Shown one piece after another: positions 17,151 to 26,401 of a stretch of DNA of 34,464 bases. The stretch's first letter is position 1, and each line of letters begins with the position of its first letter. The translations under genes were made by a program, and so were the position numbers. Source of the DNA: Candidatus Gastranaerophilales bacterium (GTDB taxonomy: Bacteria; Cyanobacteriota; Vampirovibrionia; Gastranaerophilales; Gastranaerophilaceae); contig CANQRT010000002.1 in the NCBI GenBank assembly GCA_947626325.1, forward strand, positions 1 to 34,464, read 5' to 3'. The notes beneath the pieces were generated by a model, which was given only the letters and a program-made list of their open reading frames with translations, had not been told where the DNA came from and made no database searches.

Positions 17151-19742
17151 TTATTTCTTAGCTATATATTTTTTCTCGCCAGTTGAGTTAGCGTGTTTAG
17201 GTTCAGCTTTACCCAAAGTCCATCTTAAACCAGCTTGGAACCCAACACCGCTTCTACCGCCAGCAGTAAAGAAGGTCTGGAAGAAACCAGTTAATCTTTC
17301 ACCCCAAGTTTTTCTGATACCAAAACCATATTTAACAAATGGTTTAACACTTAACTCAGGTAGTGTTGCATCAGAAGCATTAAATTCTGTTTTATCTAAA
17401 ACATTCCAAACAACACTAACACCAGCATAAGGCTGCCAGCCGTTATTTAAGTTTCCTATAAATTTCAAACCAGGTTCAAAAGCGATAGCGTGTAAAGGAT
17501 CACCATTAACTCTTATTCCAGATGAGGTTGTATAATCAAAAGTATTAACAAAAGAATAAGACATCATATAGCTTGGCTGGATAATAAATCTACCCTCAGC
17601 TAATTCCCAGTTATAACCAGTTTTAGCAGCGATACCAGACATTAATAAAGAAAAATCATCATTACCATATCTAGTATCAGCGTTAGCGATATTAGAACCA
17701 ACGTTAGCTGTAATACCAGCGAAGTAGTTATCTTTATAAGCCATACCGACTAAACCAAGAGTAGCGCCGTTTTGATAAATACCAATACCGTCATAAGCCT
17801 GGTGAGAACCGTTGTAACCCAAGTATGCACCAAACATACCGTCCCAACCGTGACCTAACTCCATAAGTTCACTTTCAGCGCCGAAGAAAGAGCCCCAAGC
17901 GACATTAGAAACTTTAGGCCCGTGATTAAGTTTAACATTTTCGAAAGTTGCATAAGGTCTAAACCAAGCAGAAGTGTTGTCGTAAGGAGTATTAGTCGGA
18001 TCAAAGACTAAGTTAGAGTCAGAAGCTGCGTATTTATTTCTATTTTTTAAAGCTTGACGTTGAGCCTTAGTCATTAACATATACATATCCATGTTGCGGA
18101 ATGCTTCATCGTAGGAATTTAACTGAGTTAAATAACCGCCGATTTGAGCAGCGATAGGAGCAGCCATAACAGCGGGGTTAAAATCATGGTAGCTGTTACC
18201 ACTTGGAGCAATTGATATTCCGTTAGAATCACTAGTTGCGGTAAACCACCTTAAAGGTGATAATACATCTTTAGAAATCCCTTCTTTAATACTTAAATCG
18301 TAGTTAACAGCGTCAGTTCCGTTAAATCCCAAAGCAGATTTAAGTTGTTTTTTAGTATAATAATGGCTTTGACTGTTCAGCGTATCAGGAATAATATTAA
18401 AGTCTTCTAAAGTTACTTGAATACCCGAAGGATTTGGACTCAATGATGCGCTGTTACCGTTTTTAAACACATCTGTTTGACCAGTTGCCATACTTAAATC
18501 AGAAGCAAGTAATGAACCGTTTGTTAAAGTAGTATGATTGCTTAAATCTTCAAATTTTCCATTAGCAGCATCCAAGCAAGAATTTTCTCCTACTGTAAAA
18601 TTATATGTTTCACCATAAGTAGTTCCTTGTCCGAGGTGAAGTTTACCGCCATTTTCCATTTTAATTGTTCCGTCAATCTTACCCTCGTTGTTAACGGTTG
18701 TTTTTTCACCTTTAATGGTTACTTCACTACCTTTATCACCTAAAGTACCTGTAGAATTAACAACAACGTTACCTTGAGTTTCTTCATTTCCGCCAATTGT
18801 ACCATTTTTTATTGTACCTGATGAATTAACAACCAAGTCGCCTGTAACTTCGCCCTCATCATTTCCAGTGTTAGTTAATTCTTGTTTTTGTAAATCTATA
18901 ACACCGCTATTATTAATTGTTGAGTTATCAAGGTCAATGCCGCCTGTAATATTACCAAAGTTATTAACTGTTGTATTACTTCCCTCTATGGATATGCTAG
19001 GTTCTTCATTAACACCGATAGTACCACCTTGGTTGTTAGTAATCACACCGCCTGTTGAATTGATTTCAGATTCTATTTTACCGCTGTTAACAACATTTCC
19101 GCCTTGGTTAAAGAGAGAACCGCTGCCGCCATCACCGCCTTTAATTGTTGCGTTAGCTTCGTTATAAATAGTACTGCCCTCTCCATTAACAACCGTACCA
19201 GAAATTTCACCCTTTGCTTCGTTATAAATAGTACCGCCGTTTTGGTTTTGGAGTCCTTTTTCTGCCCCCTCAGGTTCAATTCCGCTGTTTGTAATTTTAC
19301 CTGAGTTATGGATAACACCGCCGTCATTAAAAAGATTTCCTTTTATTTCACCTTTACTTTCACTTTCTCCACCATTAGAACCGTTATTTATAGTACCTTT
19401 GTTGGTAAACTCACCTTGTTCATTTGTTATTTTACCTTCATTATTGATGGTTCCGCCTTCTTCGTTTTTAATATAACCGTTTGTTTCGTTAGTGATTTCT
19501 CCGCCCTCTTTAACATTGAGAGTTCCGCCGTCTTTTACGTTATATCCCCCGTTATCTTTGTTTGTGGTTTTTCCTGATACATCGGTTACGCCTCCAACAT
19601 TTATAGGACCGCTGTTTGTGGTATCTCCGCCCATACTAAATCCCGCATTTGCAGGTAAAATTGAACTGTATTGAAATGCCATGCCTAAAAGCAATACTGC
19701 TATTAACACTTTTCTCTTCTTCATCTTTAATTCCTCTTTCAC
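17151..19742 (-). CDS. Autotransporter-like outer-membrane protein AT2 (likely start MKKRKV at about 19724)
   Basis: Signal peptide KKRKVLIAVLLLGMAFQYSSILPANA; Gly/Asn/Thr-rich repeat passenger (GGTINNEGKITNEQGEFTNKGTINN); C-terminal barrel PYAGVSVVWNVLDK...KPFVKYGFGIRKTWGERLTGFFQTFF..GLRWTLG. Confidence 0.88.
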   Translation of the reverse strand: MKEELKMKKRKVLIAVLLLGMAFQYSSILPANAGFSMGGDTTNSGPINVGGVTDVSGKTTNKDNGGYNVKDGGTLNVKEGGEITNETNGYIKNEEGGTINNEGKITNEQGEFTNKGTINNGSNGGESESKGEIKGNLFNDGGVIHNSGKITNSGIEPEGAEKGLQNQNGGTIYNEAKGEISGTVVNGEGSTIYNEANATIKGGDGGSGSLFNQGGNVVNSGKIESEINSTGGVITNNQGGTIGVNEEPSISIEGSNTTVNNFGNITGGIDLDNSTINNSGVIDLQKQELTNTGNDEGEVTGDLVVNSSGTIKNGTIGGNEETQGNVVVNSTGTLGDKGSEVTIKGEKTTVNNEGKIDGTIKMENGGKLHLGQGTTYGETYNFTVGENSCLDAANGKFEDLSNHTTLTNGSLLASDLSMATGQTDVFKNGNSASLSPNPSGIQVTLEDFNIIPDTLNSQSHYYTKKQLKSALGFNGTDAVNYDLSIKEGISKDVLSPLRWFTATSDSNGISIAPSGNSYHDFNPAVMAAPIAAQIGGYLTQLNSYDEAFRNMDMYMLMTKAQRQALKNRNKYAASDSNLVFDPTNTPYDNTSAWFRPYATFENVKLNHGPKVSNVAWGSFFGAESELMELGHGWDGMFGAYLGYNGSHQAYDGIGIYQNGATLGLVGMAYKDNYFAGITANVGSNIANADTRYGNDDFSLLMSGIAAKTGYNWELAEGRFIIQPSYMMSYSFVNTFDYTTSSGIRVNGDPLHAIAFEPGLKFIGNLNNGWQPYAGVSVVWNVLDKTEFNASDATLPELSVKPFVKYGFGIRKTWGERLTGFFQTFFTAGGRSGVGFQAGLRWTLGKAEPKHANSTGEKKYIAKK
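18695..19625 (-). repeat. Low-complexity T/I-x-N-x-G-x-I repeats of the AT2 passenger
   Basis: Repeated GGTIYNEAKGEISGTVVNGEGSTIYNEANATIKGG, VNNFGNITGG, INNSGVIDL, VNNEGKIDGTI. Confidence 0.75.
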
Positions 19743-19806
19743 GTCTTAATCTTTTTAAGCATAAAAATTAACCTTAAATGTGTCTATTAAGACTAATTTT
19801 TAATTT

Positions 19807-19835
19807 ATCATGTCATGTTATAACTAATTTGTCAA
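19807..19835 (-). promoter_or_regulatory. Candidate sigma70-type promoter for AT2
   Basis: Minus-strand TTGACA (19830-19835), 17-bp spacer, CATGAT (19807-19812, weak -10). Confidence 0.45.
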
Positions 19836-19902
19836 GAAAATTAATTTTATTAAAATCTTTTATCCTTTGGTTTAGACTGTATTCTTAAAAAAAAGGTTAT
19901 AT

Positions 19903-20235
19903 ATGGGTGAAATATCACAAAAATTAGGTTTAAGAATTAAAGAGCTGAGGGAAAGAAATCATTTAACTCAGTTTAAACTTGCCGAGCTTATTAATATGGA
20001 GCCTTCTAATCTTTCTAAAATAGAACGCGGTATTCAAATGCCTAAGGAAGAAACACTTGAAGCTATTATTAAGGTGCTTAATATTGAATTAAAAGAATTA
20101 TTTGATTTTCAACATTTTATGGAGCACGAGGATATATTAAAAATACTTATTGATATTTTAAAAAATTCAAACTTACAAGAACTTAGAGCTTATTATAAAA
20201 TGATTAATTCTGTTCGCGATTTGAATAATGTATAA
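19903..20235 (+). CDS. XRE-family HTH transcriptional regulator
   Basis: LGLRIKELRERNHLTQFKLAELINMEPSNLSKIERGIQMPKEETLEAIIKVL, a canonical HTH_3. Confidence 0.92.
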   Translation: MGEISQKLGLRIKELRERNHLTQFKLAELINMEPSNLSKIERGIQMPKEETLEAIIKVLNIELKELFDFQHFMEHEDILKILIDILKNSNLQELRAYYKMINSVRDLNNV

Positions 20236-20266
20236 AAAAAGACCTGTTAATTAACAGGTCTTTTTT
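20235..20266. terminator. Bidirectional rho-independent terminator between the XRE gene and nrdG
   Basis: Perfect palindrome AAAAAAGACCTGTTAATTAACAGGTCTTTTTT. Confidence 0.88.
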
Positions 20267-20271
20267 ATAAT

Positions 20272-20772
20272 TTATTTATTATTGTCATAATGTAAAACAA
20301 CTTCGCCTTTTTCAAGCGTCTTTTGAACATCTATAATACGCTGATTTGAGCTTCCAATCCAGCATAAATTATTGTCGTTCAATGCTTTTATAAATCTTCC
20401 ATCTACAAGAACATCAATATACTTCATCTTAGGATTTTGCTTGAATTCTTCCCATAAAAATCCTGTATAAACCCAAACTGTTTTACCTGGGTATTGTTCT
20501 TTGACTTTTCGCATAAGACGGAAAGTTTCACCACGGTTAAACGGGTGCAGAGGGTCACCGCCCGAAAATGTTATTCCCGATATATACGGTTTATCAAGCG
20601 CTTCAAAAAGCTCATTTTCAGCTGCCTCATCAAAAGGAAGCCCCCCTGTTATATCCCAGGTGACGGGGTTTTGACATCCCTCACATTGGTGGTTGCACCC
20701 TGCAACCCACAATACAACCCTTAGCCCGTCGCCGTTTAGCATATCATCTTTTGTTATATTATGGTAATTCAT
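20272..20772 (-). CDS. nrdG: Anaerobic ribonucleoside-triphosphate reductase activating protein
   Basis: DGLRVVLWVAGCNHQCEGCQNPVTWD (radical SAM CxxxCxxC), ISGITFSGGDPLHPFNR; immediately downstream of nrdD. Confidence 0.93.
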   Translation of the reverse strand: MNYHNITKDDMLNGDGLRVVLWVAGCNHQCEGCQNPVTWDITGGLPFDEAAENELFEALDKPYISGITFSGGDPLHPFNRGETFRLMRKVKEQYPGKTVWVYTGFLWEEFKQNPKMKYIDVLVDGRFIKALNDNNLCWIGSSNQRIIDVQKTLEKGEVVLHYDNNK

Positions 20773-20776
20773 ATCT

Positions 20777-22918
20777 TTACATACTTACTCTGTCTTTTAT
20801 CTCTTCCATTTTTGCTTCGTTAAGACGAGTATCACCTTTTACTCTGGAGTATGAAAGATAACCGTTCATCCTATCTATTTTTGTTAAATTTCTGCTTCCG
20901 CATTTCGGGCAGACATCCATGTTTAGTTCTTGGTGTCCGCAATCATCACAGTATGAAAGCGACAAGTTGACACCTTCATAAAATCCCATATCCATTGCTC
21001 TTTCAATCAAGGTTCTGATTGCTTCTTTGTTGTAAGAAACAGGATATTTTACATACTGGATTTTACCGCCGTTCATTAAGTTCCAAAATCTGTTTTCCAA
21101 ATCCTGCTTTTGTATTGGTGTTATATTTTCCGTTACGTGGCAGTGGAAGCTGTTGGAAACATATCCTCTATCTGATACATTCGGAACTATACCGTATTTT
21201 TCACGGAATTGAGTTACCTGCAACCCGCATAAGCTTTCAGCAGGGGTGCCGTATAGTGCGTATAAGTTTCCGTCTTCTTCCTTGAACTCGTTTACACGTT
21301 TATTAATAAATTCCATTACTTCAACGGCAAATTGACCGTCCTCTACAAGTGATTTACCATTATGGATTTGTTGAAGTTCATTTAATGCCGTAATACCAAA
21401 TGAAGCTGTTGCAGCCTTTAATAACGGTTTAATTTTGTCGTGGAAGCCTAAGTGACCGCCGTAAAATCCGCCTTCGCAGTATGCAAGAGGGTTCGTTGAA
21501 GCACGCATTTCACCCAAGTAATCGTAAGTTCTTATATGGATTTTTCTGATTAACTGCAAATAGTAATCAAGAACTTCATAAAAGTCTTTGCTTTCTTTTT
21601 TAGCTTTTGCATAAATCATAGGTAAATGCAAGCTGATAGCGCCGATATTAAACCTTCCTACAAATATAGGTTTATCGTTTTCATCAGCAGGCTTCATTCC
21701 GCCTTTTTCATACCATGGAGATAAGAAAGCTCTGCAGCCCATTGGGGATACTACTCTTTTATATTTTTTATACATACTTGCAACATAACCGTCGCCAGTT
21801 AAACTTAACCAGTCGGGGTACATTGACTTTTGCGAGCATTCTAAGCCTGCTTCAAATACATCTTCTAACACTCCGCCTTTGCCGTGGAGCTCTTTATCAT
21901 ATAAGAATACAAGTTTCGGGAACAGTACGGGTTTTTTGCATTCTTTCTTTCCTTGTCCGTTCTTTCTTGTATTTAATGCCGATATTGAAGCCATTTTTTC
22001 ATATTCGCTTGTCCCTAACCCAAAGGTTATTGTTATAAACGGATAATCGCCTCTTGATGAAGCAACGGTATTAAATTTATATTCCCAGCCTTGGAAGCCT
22101 TGGTCAAAATCTGTTTGAACATCATTTAACGCTTCTTTTCTTGCTTGTTCAAAATTTAAACCCATTGAAATATAACGCTCATACTGTTTGTTATATGTTT
22201 TTTCAGCATAAGGCGCAAGTAATTTATCGACTTCGGGAACTGTAAATCCGCCGTATTGCTGGCTTGCTGCTGCCATTACGATGTCGCCTATTACGTCAAA
22301 TGCTACGGCTAAAGTCTTTGGTTCATTGTACCAAAGGTTGCCCATTTCAAATCCGCCTTTTAATACTTCTGCTACATCAAATAAACAGCAGTTCATTGTG
22401 TCACGTCTTGCTGACATATCATGAATATATATATATCCGTCACGGATTGCCTGTAAATCTTCAACTGTTAAGAAGAATTTTTTGTATAATTCTTTATTTA
22501 ATTGATTAAATATTAATGAACGTTTTGTTGATACTAAAGCTGAATCGGAGTTTGAGTTTTCCTTATCACCGATATACATTATTTTTTGGCTTTCTTGATA
22601 TACTTTATCAAGCATTCTTACAAAGTCTTGCTTGTAATTACGATAGTTTCTGTAGCTTTGGCATACTTTAGGGTTAACGTTTTCCAGTGCTTCTTCTACT
22701 ATATTATGCATTTCTTGAATTTGTATTTCATTATGTCCGCTGTTTTTCACTTCTTTTTCAACAATAGAACAAATATCATTTAATTGTTCTTCTGTGAAAT
22801 CAATTAACACACGTCTTGCCGATTTTTTTACGGCATTTACAACTTTTTGCAGGTCAAATTTTTCTTTAGTGCCGTCTTTTTTTACAACATACAGCTGTTC
22901 TTTTTCTAAATTTGCCAT
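20777..22918 (-). CDS. nrdD: Anaerobic ribonucleoside-triphosphate reductase (class III)
   Basis: N-terminal ATP-cone; DTMNCCLFDVAEVLKGGFEMGN; CDDCGHQ..CPKCG zinc site; RMNGYLSYSRV glycyl-radical-type C-terminus. Confidence 0.95.
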   Translation of the reverse strand: MANLEKEQLYVVKKDGTKEKFDLQKVVNAVKKSARRVLIDFTEEQLNDICSIVEKEVKNSGHNEIQIQEMHNIVEEALENVNPKVCQSYRNYRNYKQDFVRMLDKVYQESQKIMYIGDKENSNSDSALVSTKRSLIFNQLNKELYKKFFLTVEDLQAIRDGYIYIHDMSARRDTMNCCLFDVAEVLKGGFEMGNLWYNEPKTLAVAFDVIGDIVMAAASQQYGGFTVPEVDKLLAPYAEKTYNKQYERYISMGLNFEQARKEALNDVQTDFDQGFQGWEYKFNTVASSRGDYPFITITFGLGTSEYEKMASISALNTRKNGQGKKECKKPVLFPKLVFLYDKELHGKGGVLEDVFEAGLECSQKSMYPDWLSLTGDGYVASMYKKYKRVVSPMGCRAFLSPWYEKGGMKPADENDKPIFVGRFNIGAISLHLPMIYAKAKKESKDFYEVLDYYLQLIRKIHIRTYDYLGEMRASTNPLAYCEGGFYGGHLGFHDKIKPLLKAATASFGITALNELQQIHNGKSLVEDGQFAVEVMEFINKRVNEFKEEDGNLYALYGTPAESLCGLQVTQFREKYGIVPNVSDRGYVSNSFHCHVTENITPIQKQDLENRFWNLMNGGKIQYVKYPVSYNKEAIRTLIERAMDMGFYEGVNLSLSYCDDCGHQELNMDVCPKCGSRNLTKIDRMNGYLSYSRVKGDTRLNEAKMEEIKDRVSM

Positions 22919-22948
22919 GACTTATCCCTCACCTTCTCCAAAGTAACC

Positions 22949-22976
22949 AAAAATACGTAATAAATTACGCATTTTT
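22949..22976. promoter_or_regulatory. Inverted repeat upstream of nrdD (candidate operator or leader hairpin)
   Basis: AAAAATACGTAAT-AA-ATTACGCATTTTT, 12/13 symmetric positions. Confidence 0.5.
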
Positions 22977-23080
22977 AGTTTTCTTATTTTTTCCCAAATC
23001 TCACAATTTGTTTTTTTATTTTACAATATTTTTTTAATAATGTAAATAAAAATATATACTTTAGATATTATTTTTTTTAA

Positions 23081-24355
23081 CTACGTTGTTGATGCTTCAT
23101 CAAAAGATTGCATATATTTTTTATTTTCTTCAAATCTTTGCTGTATTCTTTCATTTAATGTTGGAAAATCATTTTGTGAATATCTTTGCATTTCAGCTAT
23201 AACCATATCAGCATTGATTTTTTGCCCAGGCACCAGTTTGTGATTTTTTGCCTGACTTACAAATAATTCCAATTCCGCAGGTGTAAATACATACAAGTTA
23301 TCTTTCATAAATTTTGTAACTTTAGAATAATCAAAATCTTTTGTACTTTCCTGTTCATCATACTTGTAAAGTGTGTATTTTATCATATCTCCTACGGCAA
23401 AATCTTTCATATCGCCGACAGCTAATTTAAAATCGGCTCTGCCTGGACGTAACAGTGCTGCATCAATTAATTTCGGATTATTAGCTGTACCTATCCAAAC
23501 AGCACCTTTTTGAGCACATTTATCTGCACAGCTTAACATAGCCCTTACTTCTTTTATGCATTCGGGATTATCTATTCTGTCCATAAAGAAGTTATCAACA
23601 TCATCTTTAAAGTTTATTACGGTATATTTCCCTGTTTTATTAAAGTTTTCTTCTGCTTTTGCAAATGCTTGTTTTATATTTCTGACATTTTGAGCGTGGT
23701 TATTACCGTTTAATTCAACATCTTCAACTTTTATACCGAGATATCTTAAATGTTCGCAGACTTTTTCAGCCATATAAGATTTTCCTCCGCCTGTCGGGCC
23801 GTATAATAATACTCCATTTGGAATTTCGGCATGATAGCTTATATATTTATCATATTGTTTAGCAGCAAGCGGAGCTATTAAATCTACTGCGAGTCTGTAT
23901 TTTTCAACTCCGTAGCCTTGTACGGCATTTAATCCTATTTCATGCCCGTCGTTTGTGGGTTTTATAGCAGCTAAATTCATAAATCCATAATAATATTTTT
24001 TTGCACCTTCATAAGAAATTCTTAAATCTTTGGAAATTTGATTAATAGAATCTTCTGTTTCCTGCTTAACTCTTGCTTCTTCTTCAAGTCTTTGTTTTTC
24101 TTGACGGTTGCCTTGGTAAACGGCTGTGCCTATTACTCCTGCATATAATACTATATATCCTAAAATAAAAGGATCTATAAAACCGAATGAGGGTGATTTT
24201 CTGCCTTTTTGAATGCCGATAAGTGCTTTGCCATAACTGCCGTTTGACTGTTCTATGTTTGGTTGTGATATTGTATTTTCAACTTTTAACGGTTGATTTT
24301 GTTTTATTTGATTTGTGCGTATATGGTTTGCTCCGTTTATTGCGCTTATAATCAT
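23081..24355 (-). CDS. Membrane-anchored AAA ATPase (FtsH-like AAA module, no protease domain)
   Basis: GVLLYGPTGGGKSYMAEKV Walker A; YTVINFKDDVDNFF Walker B; GTANNPKLIDAALLRPGRADFKL SRH; hydrophobic segment FILGYIVLYAGVIGTAVY. Confidence 0.85.
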   Translation of the reverse strand: MIISAINGANHIRTNQIKQNQPLKVENTISQPNIEQSNGSYGKALIGIQKGRKSPSFGFIDPFILGYIVLYAGVIGTAVYQGNRQEKQRLEEEARVKQETEDSINQISKDLRISYEGAKKYYYGFMNLAAIKPTNDGHEIGLNAVQGYGVEKYRLAVDLIAPLAAKQYDKYISYHAEIPNGVLLYGPTGGGKSYMAEKVCEHLRYLGIKVEDVELNGNNHAQNVRNIKQAFAKAEENFNKTGKYTVINFKDDVDNFFMDRIDNPECIKEVRAMLSCADKCAQKGAVWIGTANNPKLIDAALLRPGRADFKLAVGDMKDFAVGDMIKYTLYKYDEQESTKDFDYSKVTKFMKDNLYVFTPAELELFVSQAKNHKLVPGQKINADMVIAEMQRYSQNDFPTLNERIQQRFEENKKYMQSFDEASTT

Positions 24356-25281
24356 AATATCCCTTTCTTGTTTAATATTTCTTGAGCTTCTGCCAATAAA
24401 TTATCACGTTTTGGCGAGTCTTTAAATCTCTTTATTAAGTCAATATATTTATTCCAAACGGAAATATCATCTTTTATTGAAGGAATTGTTACTATTTGAT
24501 GTTCCATTCTTCCCATTCTGGTAACTGCATTGTCTGCTTTTGTTATGTCGACAGCTTCTGCTATCCACGTGAAACCGCGTTTTCTGCAATCCTGCATTTT
24601 AATTAAAGAGCTTACAACACTGCTTGTTTTACCGCCGCTTAAATTTCTATCGCTTGCTATTTGGTCTAAATCTCTTACTACTATTGCTGTTCTTTGTTTT
24701 GTTGTATTAAATCTTTCCTCTGCTTTGTGTATTAAATCAACTATCGCACTGCTTATTTCATTTAAAGGTGTTTCTTTTGCCCTCGGAGCTTGCTCTATTT
24801 TATATCCTGCTTTTTCTAAATCACCAAGAAAACTTTTAATTGTTTCTTCTTTTCCTATTGAATTTGGCCCATAAAAGCATATTCCATTAACGCTTGCTTC
24901 TCCGTGTTCTGCAACATCTTTAATTAAAAAGGTTTTAGCATTTTCTACCATTTCACTTGTTATTGTTTTTTGCGGTATTTGAACATTATTTTGCACATTG
25001 TTTTCTATATTTTGTACTCCGCTTTGGATTACTGCCTTGCCTTCTTTAAGAACAGCTGCTTGATTTTTTTTGATTAATAATGCTGTTAATAATGCTCCTG
25101 CTGCTATTGCGAAGCCTATTATAAATTTTTTATTTTTCTTAATTTTTTCTTTTATGCTTTGAAGTTCAAACTTATCTGTACTTGGTTGATTAAGGCATGG
25201 TTTTGCAGCGGTCTGCGTTTTTAGTTTAATATCCCTAAAAACGTTACTATGTGAGTAATTCTCCCCAAAAGAAACTTTCAT
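24352..25281 (-). CDS. Degenerate AAA protein paired with the preceding ATPase
   Basis: GICFYGPNSIGKEETIKSFL (Walker A lacking the canonical GK[T/S]), TAIVVRDLDQIASD Walker B-like, AVDITKADNAVTRMGRMEHQIV; TM FIIGFAIAAGALLTALLI; 4-bp overlap with the downstream gene. Confidence 0.75.
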   Translation of the reverse strand: MKVSFGENYSHSNVFRDIKLKTQTAAKPCLNQPSTDKFELQSIKEKIKKNKKFIIGFAIAAGALLTALLIKKNQAAVLKEGKAVIQSGVQNIENNVQNNVQIPQKTITSEMVENAKTFLIKDVAEHGEASVNGICFYGPNSIGKEETIKSFLGDLEKAGYKIEQAPRAKETPLNEISSAIVDLIHKAEERFNTTKQRTAIVVRDLDQIASDRNLSGGKTSSVVSSLIKMQDCRKRGFTWIAEAVDITKADNAVTRMGRMEHQIVTIPSIKDDISVWNKYIDLIKRFKDSPKRDNLLAEAQEILNKKGIL

Positions 25282-25432
25282 GTTTATAAATTCCCCTCAT
25301 ATTACATTTTTTATTTTATCAAATTCTGTAATAATAAATATTAGCAGTATATAACTTTGAAATAATAATTTACATAAATAGGTTATTTTTGGACTAATTG
25401 CCAAAAGTTATCATATATTTTAAAATTAGCGT

Positions 25433-26401
25433 ATGAATTTAGCAGGTTATATTTTTAAGAGGATTATTCAAACGATACCGTTATTGTTTATGGTGTCGAT
25501 AATAAGTTTTTTCCTGATAAGGCTTGCACCTGTTGATCCGCTTGCCGAACTTAAATTAAATCCTTCTATTACACAAGAAACTCTTGATTATGAGGTTCAG
25601 CGTTTAGGACTAGATAAACCTGTTATTGTTCAATATGGACTTTGGCTAAAAAGTTTTGTTAAGGGCGATTTAGGTTATTGCACTACGGGCGAAAAGGTAT
25701 CTGATAAACTTTTAGAGCGTATTCCTAATACTCTTTTACTTACTGGATTTGTTATTATTTTTACGTGGCTTGTTGGTATTCCGCTTGGTATAGTTGCTGC
25801 CCTTAATTGGCGAAAGCCTGTTGATAGAATTTTAACTATACTTTCAAGTATAGGAATGGCAATTCCTTCTTTCTTTTTTGCCCTTTTGTTATTGATATTT
25901 GCCGTAAAAACAGGCTGGTTCCCAACGGGGGGAATTACAAGTTATAATTATTCCGAAATGACTCCGTTTCACAAGGTTTTAGATGTGTTTCATCATCTGG
26001 TTTTACCTGTTGTTGTGCTTTTTACTATTTCACTGTCAGGACTTCAACGTCAAATGAGAGGCAATTTACTTGACGTGCTTGAAGCTGATTATGTTAAATA
26101 TGCTCGTGCTAAAGGTTTGAGCGAAAATAAAGTTATTTATAAACACGCACTTAGAAACGCTATTAATCCTATGGTTACTTTATTAGGGTTTGAATTTGCT
26201 TCACTTTTAAGCGGGGCTGCCCTAACAGAGTATGTTTTTCAATTTCCTGGGCTTGGCAGACTTATTTTAGAAGCTGTTATGAAGTCTGATATTAATCTTG
26301 TTATGGCTTCTTTGATGATAGGTACAGTTATGCTGGTTTTGGGCAATCTGATTGCCGATATTCTCTTAAAATTGGTTGACCCTAGAGTGGAGGTTTCTTA
26401 A
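25433..26401 (+). CDS. ABC peptide/nickel transporter permease (DppB/OppB family)
   Basis: YIFKRIIQTIPLLFMVSIISFFLIRLAPVDP, VKYARAKGLSENKVIYKHALRNAINPMVTLLGFEF. Confidence 0.93.
   Translation: MNLAGYIFKRIIQTIPLLFMVSIISFFLIRLAPVDPLAELKLNPSITQETLDYEVQRLGLDKPVIVQYGLWLKSFVKGDLGYCTTGEKVSDKLLERIPNTLLLTGFVIIFTWLVGIPLGIVAALNWRKPVDRILTILSSIGMAIPSFFFALLLLIFAVKTGWFPTGGITSYNYSEMTPFHKVLDVFHHLVLPVVVLFTISLSGLQRQMRGNLLDVLEADYVKYARAKGLSENKVIYKHALRNAINPMVTLLGFEFASLLSGAALTEYVFQFPGLGRLILEAVMKSDINLVMASLMIGTVMLVLGNLIADILLKLVDPRVEVS

Noticed and set aside
18868-19674. Several plus-strand ORFs antisense to the AT2 passenger, and 19073..19327 on the minus strand in another frame
   Set aside because: By-products of the low-complexity repeat codons of AT2; no recognisable domains, biased composition, no RBS logic.
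21019-22783. Plus-strand ORFs antisense to nrdD
   Set aside because: nrdD is unambiguous on the minus strand and the antisense translations lack domain features.
23081-25281. Anti-phage defence system call for the AAA pair
   Set aside because: No nuclease, protease, toxin or other effector adjacent; neighbours are housekeeping and transport genes.
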